A stretch of 10,054 bases of DNA from Bacteroidales bacterium UBA5281 (GTDB taxonomy: Bacteria; Bacteroidota; Bacteroidia; Bacteroidales; Lentimicrobiaceae), in NCBI GenBank assembly GCA_002410555.1, contig DHSR01000013.1, positions 1 through 10,054 of the forward strand, read 5' to 3'. The notes under the pieces were generated by a model. The model had not been told where the DNA came from and searched no databases. It was given only the letters and a program-made list of their open reading frames with translations. How positions within the stretch are numbered: position 1 is the first letter of the stretch; the number at the start of each line of letters is the position of its first letter. Below, one piece after another: positions 1 to 6,389 of the stretch. The translations under genes and the position numbers were made by a program.

Positions 1-60
1 CAAAGCCCAAAGACCAAAAGTGACGAAGGCCGTAAAAAGAGACGGGGAACCCGGGAGAGA
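1..60. repeat. Left-edge fragments of short-period repeats
   Basis: Positions 1-21 read as three loosely matching 7-bp units (CAAAGCC, CAAAGAC, CAAAAGT), so a second 7-bp repeat type probably runs in from outside the window. Positions 39-59 (agagacggggaacccgggaga) resemble in composition the G-rich 8-bp array at the right end of the window. No open reading frame of note covers this stretch. The call rests on periodicity and resemblance only, over very few units. Confidence 0.4.
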
Positions 61-75
61 ATTTCTACCCTCAGA

Positions 76-243
76 CTTCTAACCTCCAACTTCTAACCTC
101 TAACCTCCAACTTCCAACTTCTAACCTCTAACCTCCAACTTCTAACTTCCAACTTCTAACCTCCAACTTCTAACCTCTAACCTCTAACCTCCAACTTCTA
201 ACCTCTAACCTCTAACTTCTCACTTCTCACCTCTCACCTCTAA
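76..243. repeat. Array of 24 tandem 7-bp repeats, consensus CYTCYAA
   Basis: Twenty-four heptamers follow each other with no insertion or deletion. Plus-strand units are CTTCTAA (7), CCTCTAA (7), CCTCCAA (5), CTTCCAA (2), CTTCTCA (2) and CCTCTCA (1). Unit positions 1, 3, 4 and 7 never vary. Positions 2 and 5 vary only between C and T, and position 6 is A except in three consecutive units at 216-236. Two decayed units (62-75) may precede the array. The minus strand is purine-rich (TTRGARG). Units fall into higher-order runs, for example a 28-bp period at 167-215. Stop codons arise within the repeat, so it is not coding. Comparable heptamer arrays are familiar between genes in Bacteroidota genomes; their function is not known to me. 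The array lies 11 bp beyond the stop codon of the 82-residue gene. Confidence 0.93.
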
Positions 244-254
244 TACTTCTGTCT

Positions 255-503
255 TTAACTAAATAAATCTGAAATATTTATCTGCTTTTCGTAAAGATGG
301 ATTACATCGTCAAGCTCCACAACAAATACTTTGTCGATGCGGTGAAGGGTTTGATGATACCAAATTTCAATATAAAGATTATCCAGGCTATAGAGTTTCA
401 CAATGTAATACATGTAGATTCGTTCGAGCAGTTCGGTTCCCTGAGCAAAAAGCATAGCCACCTTTTCATTCATTTCCAGATTTTCAAACTCATTGGTCTT
501 CAT
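255..503 (-). CDS. Small protein of unknown function, 82 aa
   Basis: I do not recognise a named family. The protein is short, acidic and without a signal peptide or membrane segment, so probably cytoplasmic. Its N-terminal half looks helical (residues 1-28). The middle (about 32-65) alternates hydrophobic and polar residues with many Tyr, Leu and Ile, including IVKLYSLDNLYIEIWYHQ, as in a small beta-sheet domain. This is reminiscent of short conserved Bacteroidota hypotheticals, but that is only an impression. The start is well supported: AGGAGGG lies 4 nt upstream of the ATG (minus-strand reading, positions 514-508), a strong Shine-Dalgarno for a group that rarely uses one. It begins 13 bp after the stop codon of the upstream 242-residue gene, so the two are probably one transcript. 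The overlapping plus-strand frame at 297-566 has no comparable start signal and is taken as a shadow. Confidence 0.68.
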   Translation of the reverse strand: MKTNEFENLEMNEKVAMLFAQGTELLERIYMYYIVKLYSLDNLYIEIWYHQTLHRIDKVFVVELDDVIHLYEKQINISDLFS

Positions 504-516
504 GTAACCCTCCTGT

Positions 517-1245
517 TTATTGAGCCCTTGATATTTCGATTTGATATTTGTTTTTTAAGTACCTGAGGTTTTCCAAACTGGACGCCTGGTCATAAATACG
601 TACCAGCTCAACTACGCCTTCACGACTATACACTCCTGCCTGAGCTGCATCATAAATTTTGTGTTCCCAATTGTTACGAATGGAATCACTTATACTTTCA
701 AACTGTGGACGTGGCAAATAACGATCTATTTCGAGATAATAGATGTCAGCCATATCGGTATCCCGGTATATGCCCGGATCCATTTCTTCCAGGATCATGT
801 ATTTACGTACAGTAATCAGGCTAACAAAAGGTTTTACGCTTCTGTTGGCCAGAAATTCAATGCCATATTTGCTGTAAAGTCCGATAATGGCCGGCAAATC
901 ACCATAATCATTCATGTGTATGCGAATACAACCCGATATGCTGTTTTGAAGTTCAAGCCAGCCCATTACGGCATCAAAAGTGTAGTCGGTTGTTTTTTTA
1001 ATGTGCCGGGTAATCCTGATAAAATCATCCATTTCGTCCAGGCCCTTTGTTTTAATTACCGCAAATATAGATCGGGGCTTTTGCTCCTCTTCTTTAACAG
1101 GAATATGATAATGATCATAAAAGCCGGGATAAGGATCAAGGTCCTCAAGAATAAGCTCACTGAATTTATATTCCGTAGCCAGACTGGCCAGCTTTTCTTT
1201 TTTTATAACGAAACCGAGAGATTCGATTACCTTCTTGTCTTCCAT
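517..1245 (-). CDS. Conserved-looking hypothetical protein, 242 aa
   Basis: I cannot assign a family. The protein has no signal peptide, no membrane segment, only one cysteine (C106) and no nucleotide-binding or metal-binding motif that I can see, so it is most likely a soluble cytoplasmic protein. It is rich in Tyr, Asp, Glu and Ile. Segments with alternating hydrophobic residues (about 57-66, 104-112, 139-152 and 167-174) suggest a mixed alpha/beta fold, and the last 60 residues look helical. The first ATG of the frame is used; a minus-strand TAnnTTTG element lies about 44 bp upstream. It is the first gene of a probable two-gene unit with the 82-residue gene, and is divergent from pssA across 259 bp. 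The 216-residue frame on the opposite strand (661-1311) has shadow-like composition. That this is a real gene is fairly sure; its role is unknown. Confidence 0.85.
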   Translation of the reverse strand: MEDKKVIESLGFVIKKEKLASLATEYKFSELILEDLDPYPGFYDHYHIPVKEEEQKPRSIFAVIKTKGLDEMDDFIRITRHIKKTTDYTFDAVMGWLELQNSISGCIRIHMNDYGDLPAIIGLYSKYGIEFLANRSVKPFVSLITVRKYMILEEMDPGIYRDTDMADIYYLEIDRYLPRPQFESISDSIRNNWEHKIYDAAQAGVYSREGVVELVRIYDQASSLENLRYLKNKYQIEISRAQ

Positions 1246-1288
1246 AATTGTGTGTTTGTGTTTCGGATTAATATTAAACCATTCCCGT

Positions 1289-1296
1289 CAAATGTA
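1289..1296 (-). promoter_or_regulatory. Bacteroidota -7 element for the two unknown genes
   Basis: The minus strand reads TACATTTG, an exact match to TAnnTTTG. A TTTG (plus-strand CAAA at 1313-1316) lies 16 bp further upstream, a little closer than the usual spacing of about 20 bp. Transcription would start about 35 nt before the ATG at 1245. Confidence 0.5.
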
Positions 1297-1446
1297 AATA
1301 ACATACTTTAGACAAAAAAGTTAGACAAAACCTACTCTTACCCCATGTTTTTAAGTTTTTGTTTTTAAACAGCCTGCACAAACTTATTAACAATGCACCG
1401 TTGATATTAATCCTTGTCCAAAATGAGATTATTGATTTGATTGTAT

Positions 1447-1454
1447 TAACTTTG
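1447..1454 (+). promoter_or_regulatory. Bacteroidota -7 element for pssA
   Basis: TAACTTTG matches TAnnTTTG and lies 50 bp before the pssA ATG. No clear TTTG -33 box is found at the expected spacing of about 20 bp, so the promoter is only half supported. Confidence 0.4.
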
Positions 1455-1504
1455 AATTTTTAATCAGGTTTATTGACAATTGTGAACTTCAGGTATCGAT
1501 AACC

Positions 1505-2236
1505 ATGCGTCTGCGAAAGGAAATTCCGAATATTATTACTCTTTGTAACCTCTTGAGTGGTTCCTTGGCTATTTTGTTTGCCATTGACGGCTTTCTTACA
1601 ATAGCGGTATTGCTGGTGGGCCTGGCTGCCGTATTTGACTTTCTGGATGGTTTTGTAGCCCGGATTTTGAATATTAAATCAGCCCTGGGTAAGGAACTGG
1701 ATTCTCTGGCCGATGTTATTTCTTTTGGGCTTGCACCCGCCATTGTGTTGTTTATTTTAATTAAAACCAATCCCGGGCTGCAGTATTTCCCCAGGCTGGA
1801 GCCTTATCTGCCTTATACTGCATTGTTGGTGGCGGCTTTTTCGGCATATCGTTTGGCAAAATTTAATATTGACACCCGGCAACTTGACTCATTCAGAGGT
1901 TTACCCACGCCTGCCAATGCCATTTTTATTGTTTCCCTTTCGCTGATTTCAGGCCCCGATGCCCTTGATAAAACCAATTTTTTTTCGGGCATAGCCGGTA
2001 ATTTATGGTTTCTGCTGTTGCTGGTGCCTTTATCTTCAGCCTTACTTGTTTCCAATATCCCCTTGTTTGCATTTAAATTCAGCAATGGTTTTGGGTTTAA
2101 GCAGAACCGCCCAAGATATATTTTCCTGATTCTTTGTGTGTTATTGTGGATAATTTTTGGATGGGCCGGCATTCCGCTAAGCATCATTTTTTATCTGTCT
2201 ACATCATTGCTTTTCGGGAAAAGATATTTTTTGTAA
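1505..2236 (+). CDS. pssA: CDP-diacylglycerol--serine O-phosphatidyltransferase
   Basis: This integral inner-membrane enzyme condenses CDP-diacylglycerol with L-serine to give phosphatidylserine and CMP, the committed step towards phosphatidylethanolamine. The CDP-alcohol phosphotransferase signature D-x2-DG-x2-AR-x8-G-x3-D-x3-D is complete: D45, D48, G49, A52, R53, G62, D66 and D70. The aspartates bind the divalent metal and the CDP moiety and include the catalytic base. FRGLPTPA (130-137) is typical of the PssA subgroup and argues against phosphatidylglycerophosphate synthase. Hydrophobic segments fill the protein (about 10-40, 72-87, 102-118, 137-150, 166-190 and 205-238), consistent with six to eight helices. 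Length (243 aa) is normal for the membrane-bound family. No decarboxylase gene (psd) lies in the window. The ATG is the first in frame and has no visible Shine-Dalgarno sequence. Confidence 0.94.
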   Translation: MRLRKEIPNIITLCNLLSGSLAILFAIDGFLTIAVLLVGLAAVFDFLDGFVARILNIKSALGKELDSLADVISFGLAPAIVLFILIKTNPGLQYFPRLEPYLPYTALLVAAFSAYRLAKFNIDTRQLDSFRGLPTPANAIFIVSLSLISGPDALDKTNFFSGIAGNLWFLLLLVPLSSALLVSNIPLFAFKFSNGFGFKQNRPRYIFLILCVLLWIIFGWAGIPLSIIFYLSTSLLFGKRYFL

Positions 2237-2266
2237 AATAATTACCCGAAAGTTCAATAAAAAATT

Positions 2267-2274
2267 TACTTTTG
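2267..2274 (+). promoter_or_regulatory. Bacteroidota -7 element for the serine hydrolase
   Basis: TACTTTTG matches TAnnTTTG in the 79-bp gap after pssA, 41 bp before the ATG at 2316. No TTTG sits at the expected -33 distance. If it is used, the hydrolase has its own promoter and is not simply co-transcribed with pssA. Confidence 0.45.
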
Positions 2275-2315
2275 CGCTGCAACTACAACATAAACTCAAA
2301 AAAACTACGCTTCTA

Positions 2316-3698
2316 ATGAAAGTATCGCTCAGAATTACACTGACCCTACTCTTAGTTCTTTCTTTCTCCTTCGATAATAACTGGATTTCGAGTGCAACCT
2401 TCAGCAAAAGTGAAATTCTTACCAATCAGGATCAGATTGAGCTTAACCGCATACTGTCACACGAAAAAATAATTCAGATCGATTCATTGCTGAATAAGTA
2501 TGAATCTCAAAATAATTTTCATGGAAACATTCTGGTAGCCATTGATGGAGCAGTGGTTGCTGAACGCGCCATGGGATATGCTGATCCAATTCGTCGAACG
2601 CCTTGTAATACATCTATGGTATATCAACTGGCTTCGGTAAGCAAGCAGTTTACCGCGGCAGCCATAATGTTGCTTAAAGCTGATGGACGGCTTGATTTTT
2701 CAGATAAGATCACGAAATATATACCCGAGATTCCCTATAACTCCGTTACCATCAGTCATTTGCTGCACCATACAGGCGGAATGCCCAATTACATGTATTT
2801 GGTAGATAAGTACTGGAACGAGAATTATCCTCCGGATAACGAAGATGTTATCAACCTGATGGCCCGTTACAAATTGCCGGTATTTTTTAGAGCTGGCTAC
2901 AGGTATAACTATTCCAATACCGGCTATATGCTGCTTGCCACAGTGGTTCAACGTGTCAGTGGTCTCAGTCTGAACCAGTTTTTACAACGCCGTATTTTTG
3001 CTCCTCTTGGCATGAAGGACACCTATGTCTATTCTTCGGCTGATGCAGAAGATCACAAACACATCAGCGGTTTCAGGCCACTGAGGCGGGGTTATGCTTC
3101 CATTCCTGAAACATTGAATGACGGCCCGGTAGGTGATAAAGGGGTATGTTCCACACTGGCCGATTTGTTTATTTGGGATCGCGCGCTATATGAAGGGTTT
3201 CCACTTTCCTCCACGCTCGTAGAGGAGGCTTTTACTCCCGTGGTAGCAGCCAATGGCAGGCAAGTGGATTATGGCTATGGCTTCAGGATCAAACAAGTAA
3301 ATGGAGATAAGGCCATTTATCACAATGGGGTCTGGGAAGGCTTTCGCACCAATTTTCATCGTTATCCAACACATCGCAATACCATTATCGCCTTAAATAA
3401 TACGAGTATCCGGAACAACCATCTGTTGGTCAGCCAGATTGAAAACATTTTATATGGGGGGAATCCTGACGATCCGACGAAACTTCTTGTTTATCTAACC
3501 ATTGAGGAGGGATTAGATCATGCCTTTGAGACATTTCTTTCGCTGTCACCACAGGAAAGGGAATCCTCCGTTGATTTCCAAAAGATAATACAGGCTGCCG
3601 GTTATCTGGCCAGTACCGGGAAAATTCACAAAGCGGCCGAGCTTAGCCAGCTTATTGAAAAAGCCACTGCTACCGAGCACTCGCAATCAAAATTGTAA
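2316..3698 (+). CDS. Exported serine hydrolase, class C beta-lactamase/esterase fold
   Basis: This belongs to the Beta-lactamase (PF00144-type) serine hydrolase family, which includes AmpC-like beta-lactamases, D-alanyl-D-alanine carboxypeptidases, D-aminopeptidases and esterases. All three active-site motifs are visible: S107-V-S-K110 (nucleophile and general base), Y199-S-N201, and H336-N-G338 in place of KTG. HNG in the third motif is common in esterase or peptidase members, so the substrate cannot be read from sequence and antibiotic hydrolysis should not be assumed. A hydrophobic N-terminus (about residues 6-19) followed by a small-residue site near S25-S26-A27 suggests a signal peptide and a periplasmic location. 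The catalytic domain spans about 52-378. About 80 further residues form a helical, Glu/Lys-rich tail after the usual end of the domain. The stop codon is 10 bp from the convergent lptB stop. Confidence 0.92.
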   Translation: MKVSLRITLTLLLVLSFSFDNNWISSATFSKSEILTNQDQIELNRILSHEKIIQIDSLLNKYESQNNFHGNILVAIDGAVVAERAMGYADPIRRTPCNTSMVYQLASVSKQFTAAAIMLLKADGRLDFSDKITKYIPEIPYNSVTISHLLHHTGGMPNYMYLVDKYWNENYPPDNEDVINLMARYKLPVFFRAGYRYNYSNTGYMLLATVVQRVSGLSLNQFLQRRIFAPLGMKDTYVYSSADAEDHKHISGFRPLRRGYASIPETLNDGPVGDKGVCSTLADLFIWDRALYEGFPLSSTLVEEAFTPVVAANGRQVDYGYGFRIKQVNGDKAIYHNGVWEGFRTNFHRYPTHRNTIIALNNTSIRNNHLLVSQIENILYGGNPDDPTKLLVYLTIEEGLDHAFETFLSLSPQERESSVDFQKIIQAAGYLASTGKIHKAAELSQLIEKATATEHSQSKL

Positions 3699-3708
3699 TT
3701 TAAATAAG

Positions 3709-4437
3709 TCAGCTTTTCCGAAGCTCAAAGTTGCGGCCCAGATACACCGTGCGCACTTGTTCATCGGCAGCAAGTTCTTCGGCTGTGCCTGATTTAAGCA
3801 CTGAGCCTTCAAAGAGGAGATAGGCACGGTCAGTAATGTTAAGGGTTTCGTGAACATTGTGATCGGTAATCAGTATGCCTATGTTTTTCTCTTTAAGCTT
3901 ACGCACAATAAGCTGAATATCTTCCACGGCAATGGGATCTACTCCGGCAAAAGGTTCGTCAAGGAGTATAAATTTAGGATCAACTGCAAGTGCACGTGCA
4001 ATTTCGGTGCGTCGTCGTTCACCCCCCGATAGCTGAATGCCCAGGCTTTTACGAACCTGATTCAGTCCAAATTCGGAAAGTAATGATTCGAGTCTCTCCT
4101 TCTGCTGACTCCTGGAAAGTTTTGTAAATTCCAGCACGGCTGTAATGTTGTCTTCCACACTAAGCTGCCTGAATACAGATGCTTCCTGAGCCAGATAACC
4201 TATTCCAAGCTGAGCTCTGCGATACATAGGCATATCGGTGATTTCAGTATTTTCAAGAAACACCTTTCCCGAATACGGTTTTATTAGTCCCACTATCATA
4301 TAAAATGAGGTGGTTTTGCCGGCACCATTGGGCCCAAGCAAGCCTACTATTTCACCCTGCTCTACCTGAACGGTAACATCATCAACCACGGTGCGCTGGC
4401 GATATTTTTTAACCAGGTTTTCAGTGCGTAAAATCAT
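3709..4437 (-). CDS. lptB: Lipopolysaccharide export ABC transporter ATPase LptB
   Basis: This cytoplasmic ATPase pairs with LptF and LptG in the inner membrane and drives lipopolysaccharide extraction towards the LptA/LptD bridge. All nucleotide-binding motifs are intact: Walker A G35-PNGAGKT-T43, Q-loop Q84, signature LSGGE (136-140), Walker B FILLDE (156-161) and H-loop H193 in TDHNVHE. The stretch YLAQEASVFRQLSVEDN (81-97), including F89 in the groove that contacts the membrane subunits, and EPFAGVDPIAV (161-171) are typical of LptB rather than of amino-acid or urea importers. Length (242 aa) matches the family. It is the last gene of a probable kpsF-like / AhpD-like / lptB operon, 43 bp after the preceding gene, with no minus-strand TAnnTTTG in that gap. 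LptF, LptG and LptC are not in the window. Confidence 0.95.
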   Translation of the reverse strand: MILRTENLVKKYRQRTVVDDVTVQVEQGEIVGLLGPNGAGKTTSFYMIVGLIKPYSGKVFLENTEITDMPMYRRAQLGIGYLAQEASVFRQLSVEDNITAVLEFTKLSRSQQKERLESLLSEFGLNQVRKSLGIQLSGGERRRTEIARALAVDPKFILLDEPFAGVDPIAVEDIQLIVRKLKEKNIGILITDHNVHETLNITDRAYLLFEGSVLKSGTAEELAADEQVRTVYLGRNFELRKS

Positions 4438-4480
4438 AGGCTATAATATAATGATTAAGTTTTGATAACGTGTTCGGTGT

Positions 4481-4825
4481 TTATTTATTGAGCTCATCCC
4501 AAAATTCAATGGCTTTGCGGGTATGAGGAATAACTATGGTGCCACCCACCAGGTTGGCAATGCCCATAACTTCCATCAGCTCTGCTTCGGTAAGTCCATT
4601 CTCGTGACATTTTATCAGATGGTAACGAATGCAATCGTCGCAGCGTAAAACCATAGAAGCCACCAATCCAAGCAACTCCTTGGTTTTCACCGGTAATTCT
4701 CCTTCCAGATAGGCATTGGTGTCTACATTTACAATCCGCTTATATACTTTGTTGTTTTCTGCAGAAAGTAAGCGGTCGTTCATTTTTTCGCGATATTCAT
4801 TGAATTCAGAAAGTGAGCCTGGCAT
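4481..4825 (-). CDS. AhpD-like carboxymuconolactone decarboxylase family protein
   Basis: This small protein of the AhpD/CMD superfamily spans 114 aa with a single helical CMD domain from about 25 to 110. The redox-relay pattern of AhpD is complete: E50, then C62-x2-C65-x3-H69, with the 12-residue Glu-to-Cys spacing seen in AhpD. That argues for a thiol-dependent peroxidase or disulfide reductase activity rather than lactone decarboxylation, although the physiological partner is unknown. There is no signal peptide, so it should be cytoplasmic, probably oligomeric as the family usually is. The ATG lies 14 bp after the kpsF-like stop and the gene ends 43 bp before lptB, so it sits inside a lipopolysaccharide operon. 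The context is conserved in my recollection of Bacteroidota genomes (kpsF, CMD, lptB, with tatC also present in some lineages), but no functional link has been shown to my knowledge. Confidence 0.92.
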   Translation of the reverse strand: MPGSLSEFNEYREKMNDRLLSAENNKVYKRIVNVDTNAYLEGELPVKTKELLGLVASMVLRCDDCIRYHLIKCHENGLTEAELMEVMGIANLVGGTIVIPHTRKAIEFWDELNK

Positions 4826-4839
4826 AATATTATTTTGCG

Positions 4840-5811
4840 TTAAATGATTCCTTCTTTTAGGATGTCGTGAATATGAATTACTCCGACATAAATATCTTTA
4901 TCCATTACCAGCATTTGGGTAATGTGATTGTTGCGCATCAAGTCGAGGACATCAGCTACCAGTACATCGGTATGGGTGGTTAGCGGATTGTGTGTCATCA
5001 CATCAGCGGCGGTAAAACTTTCGAAGGGAAGTTCGCGGTGAAGCATGCGTCTTACATCGCCGTCGGTAATGATACCTACCAGTTTGCTTCCATCCAGTAC
5101 AGCAGTGGCTCCAAGTCTTTTGGAAGATATTTCAAGCAAAACAGATCGCATATCGTCGGTGGTTTGTACTTCAGGTTTTTCATTGCTTTTATACAAATCA
5201 GCCACCCTGAGATAAAGTCGTTTTCCGAGGGCACCTCCGGGATGATAGCGCGCAAAATCTTCGGTAGTAAAGCCACGGCATTCAAGTAGGGCTACGGCAA
5301 AGGCATCGCCCATAACCAATTGTGCGGTGGTGCTGGCAGTAGGTGCCAGGTTGTTGGGACAAGCTTCACGGCTCACCGAAGTGTTGAGCACATAGTCGCA
5401 GTTTCTGGCCAGGTATGAGTCCATATTGCCCACAAAACCTATCAGCTTATTGCCCATTAATCTGAGCAGGGGAACCAACACCTTTATCTCAGGTGTATCA
5501 CCACTTTTCGATAAACAGATGATAATATCTTCCGGCCTTATCATCCCCAGGTCACCATGCAGGGCGTCGGCAGCATGTAAAAAAGAAGCCGGGGTGCCCG
5601 TACTGTTAAATGTGCTTACCATCTTTGCTGCTATATTGGCGCTCTTGCCAATGCCGGTAACAATCACCCTGCCGGAAGATCGCAAAACAAGCTGCACCAT
5701 TTCTGCAAAATCAGGGGTAATGTATTGACTTAGTAGCCCTATGGCTGCAGCTTCTTCGTTGATGGTTCTCAGGGCTGTTTGTAATATCTGTTCAGATGAA
5801 TGTGATGACAT
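4840..5811 (-). CDS. kpsF: KpsF/GutQ-type arabinose-5-phosphate isomerase (SIS + two CBS)
   Basis: This enzyme interconverts D-ribulose 5-phosphate and D-arabinose 5-phosphate, the first step towards Kdo for lipid A-core. The SIS domain covers about 35-185 with GIGKSANIAAK (53-63), HGDLGM (85-90), SKSGDT (101-106), REACP (148-152) and NLAPTAST (154-161), followed by FARYHPGGALGKRL (186-199). By alignment from memory, K56, H85, E149 and H190 correspond to the catalytic Lys, His, Glu and His of E. coli KdsD. Two CBS domains follow (about 206-265 and 268-323), probably binding a nucleotide or regulatory ligand. The length of 323 aa is close to KdsD (328). It heads a three-gene operon ending in lptB, echoing the kdsD-kdsC-lptC-lptA-lptB arrangement of E. 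coli. Assignment as the Kdo-pathway enzyme, rather than a paralogue for capsule or glucitol, rests on this context. Confidence 0.95.
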   Translation of the reverse strand: MSSHSSEQILQTALRTINEEAAAIGLLSQYITPDFAEMVQLVLRSSGRVIVTGIGKSANIAAKMVSTFNSTGTPASFLHAADALHGDLGMIRPEDIIICLSKSGDTPEIKVLVPLLRLMGNKLIGFVGNMDSYLARNCDYVLNTSVSREACPNNLAPTASTTAQLVMGDAFAVALLECRGFTTEDFARYHPGGALGKRLYLRVADLYKSNEKPEVQTTDDMRSVLLEISSKRLGATAVLDGSKLVGIITDGDVRRMLHRELPFESFTAADVMTHNPLTTHTDVLVADVLDLMRNNHITQMLVMDKDIYVGVIHIHDILKEGII

Positions 5812-5831
5812 GAAGTAAAATATAAGTACTG

Positions 5832-5839
5832 CAAAGATA
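5832..5839 (-). promoter_or_regulatory. Bacteroidota -7 element for the kpsF-AhpD-lptB operon
   Basis: The minus strand reads TATCTTTG followed by CA, an exact match to the very common Bacteroidota form of TAnnTTTG. Transcription would start about 15 nt before the ATG at 5811. No convincing TTTG is seen at the -33 position. Confidence 0.6.
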
Positions 5840-6299
5840 CAATTATTTCAGCGGTACTGTTGTGATCATACCGCCATCTTACCTGTGGCATGCCTGACAA
5901 AATTTGTCATTATTGTCAAAATTTGAATTTAATATTGCTCAGGGCGTGATTTAAGGTAACCGTTTACCTGTATTCTACAAGAAAAAATATTTTTTATACA
6001 TCAGATTTTTAAGATGTTGTAAATCGAATGCTTTTTTTTAGGAGATTTGCACTCCTGTTAAATAAATGATTGATTTTTTGCCGGCTTTTTTCCGGGATAG
6101 AAAAGGGCAAACTTTTTGTACTGGGTGAAACCGGTCAAAATGACAAATAATCATCAAAGTCAGTAAAACGTTTTCAAATAAAGATGACAACGGTGAAGCA
6201 GTCGTATTTTCCGGATAAATTATAATTCCGGTAAAATAGCGTTTGTTAACCGGTTTGTTGAAATATTTTGGCATCTTTAACAAGATTATGTTTTTTTTA

Positions 6300-6330
6300 T
6301 TGATTTATTCTTAAGGAATGATTACATTTG
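6300..6330 (+). promoter_or_regulatory. Putative recQ promoter
   Basis: TACATTTG at 6323-6330 matches TAnnTTTG, and a TTG (6300-6302, context TTATTGA) lies 20 bp upstream, close to the expected -33 spacing. Transcription would begin near 6337, giving a leader of about 50 nt before the ATG at 6390. It is the best two-part promoter match in the window. Confidence 0.6.
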
Positions 6331-6389
6331 TTTAAAAGAAAACTTAATAAATAACCCCTCAATACAACCGGGATTTAAAAAATATTCAG

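Larger units (their letters stand above)
5812..6389. other. 578-bp divergent intergenic region between kpsF and recQ
   Basis: This is AT-rich, non-coding DNA between divergent genes. Near the kpsF side are two abutting palindromes, GGCATGCC (5887-5894) and TGACAAAATTTGTCA (5895-5909), and a second CAAAATTTG at 5917-5925, 19 bp after the first at 5898. Further on are a hairpin at 6077-6111 (TTTGCC then CTTTT pairing with AAAAG then GGCAAA, with a 2-nt bulge, followed by CTTTTTG) and a hairpin at 6206-6237 (ATTTTCCGGA against TCCGGTAAAAT with one bulged T). CCGG tetramers recur through 6081-6254, including AAACCGGT and ACCGGTTT at 6128 and 6249. The only open frame (minus strand, 6038-6283, 81 codons) does not look like a protein. 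A small RNA is possible, but I recognise none. Confidence 0.6.

Noticed and set aside
76..243. The heptamer array as a CRISPR array or coding repeat
   Set aside because: Units are 7 bp with no spacers between repeats, and the repeat generates stop codons when read across units, so it is neither CRISPR nor a repeat protein.
661..1311. Plus-strand open frame of 216 codons opposite the 242-residue gene
   Set aside because: Its codon and amino-acid composition (many Phe, Ile and His without domain structure) is what is expected from the antisense of a real gene, and it runs into the divergent promoter region.
2316..3698. Serine hydrolase as an antibiotic-resistance beta-lactamase
   Set aside because: The fold and S-x-x-K and Y-S-N motifs are shared by many esterases and peptidases, the third motif is HNG and not KTG, and no resistance or mobile context is present.
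3711..3725. Hairpin AGCTT-TTCCG-AAGCT at the convergent ends of the serine hydrolase and lptB
   Set aside because: The stem is only 5 bp, lies within the lptB coding sequence and lacks a T-tract on either strand, so it is not called as a terminator.
6038..6283. Minus-strand open frame of 81 codons between kpsF and recQ
   Set aside because: It has no TAnnTTTG element or ribosome site, its composition follows the AT-rich intergenic DNA, and no domain is recognisable.
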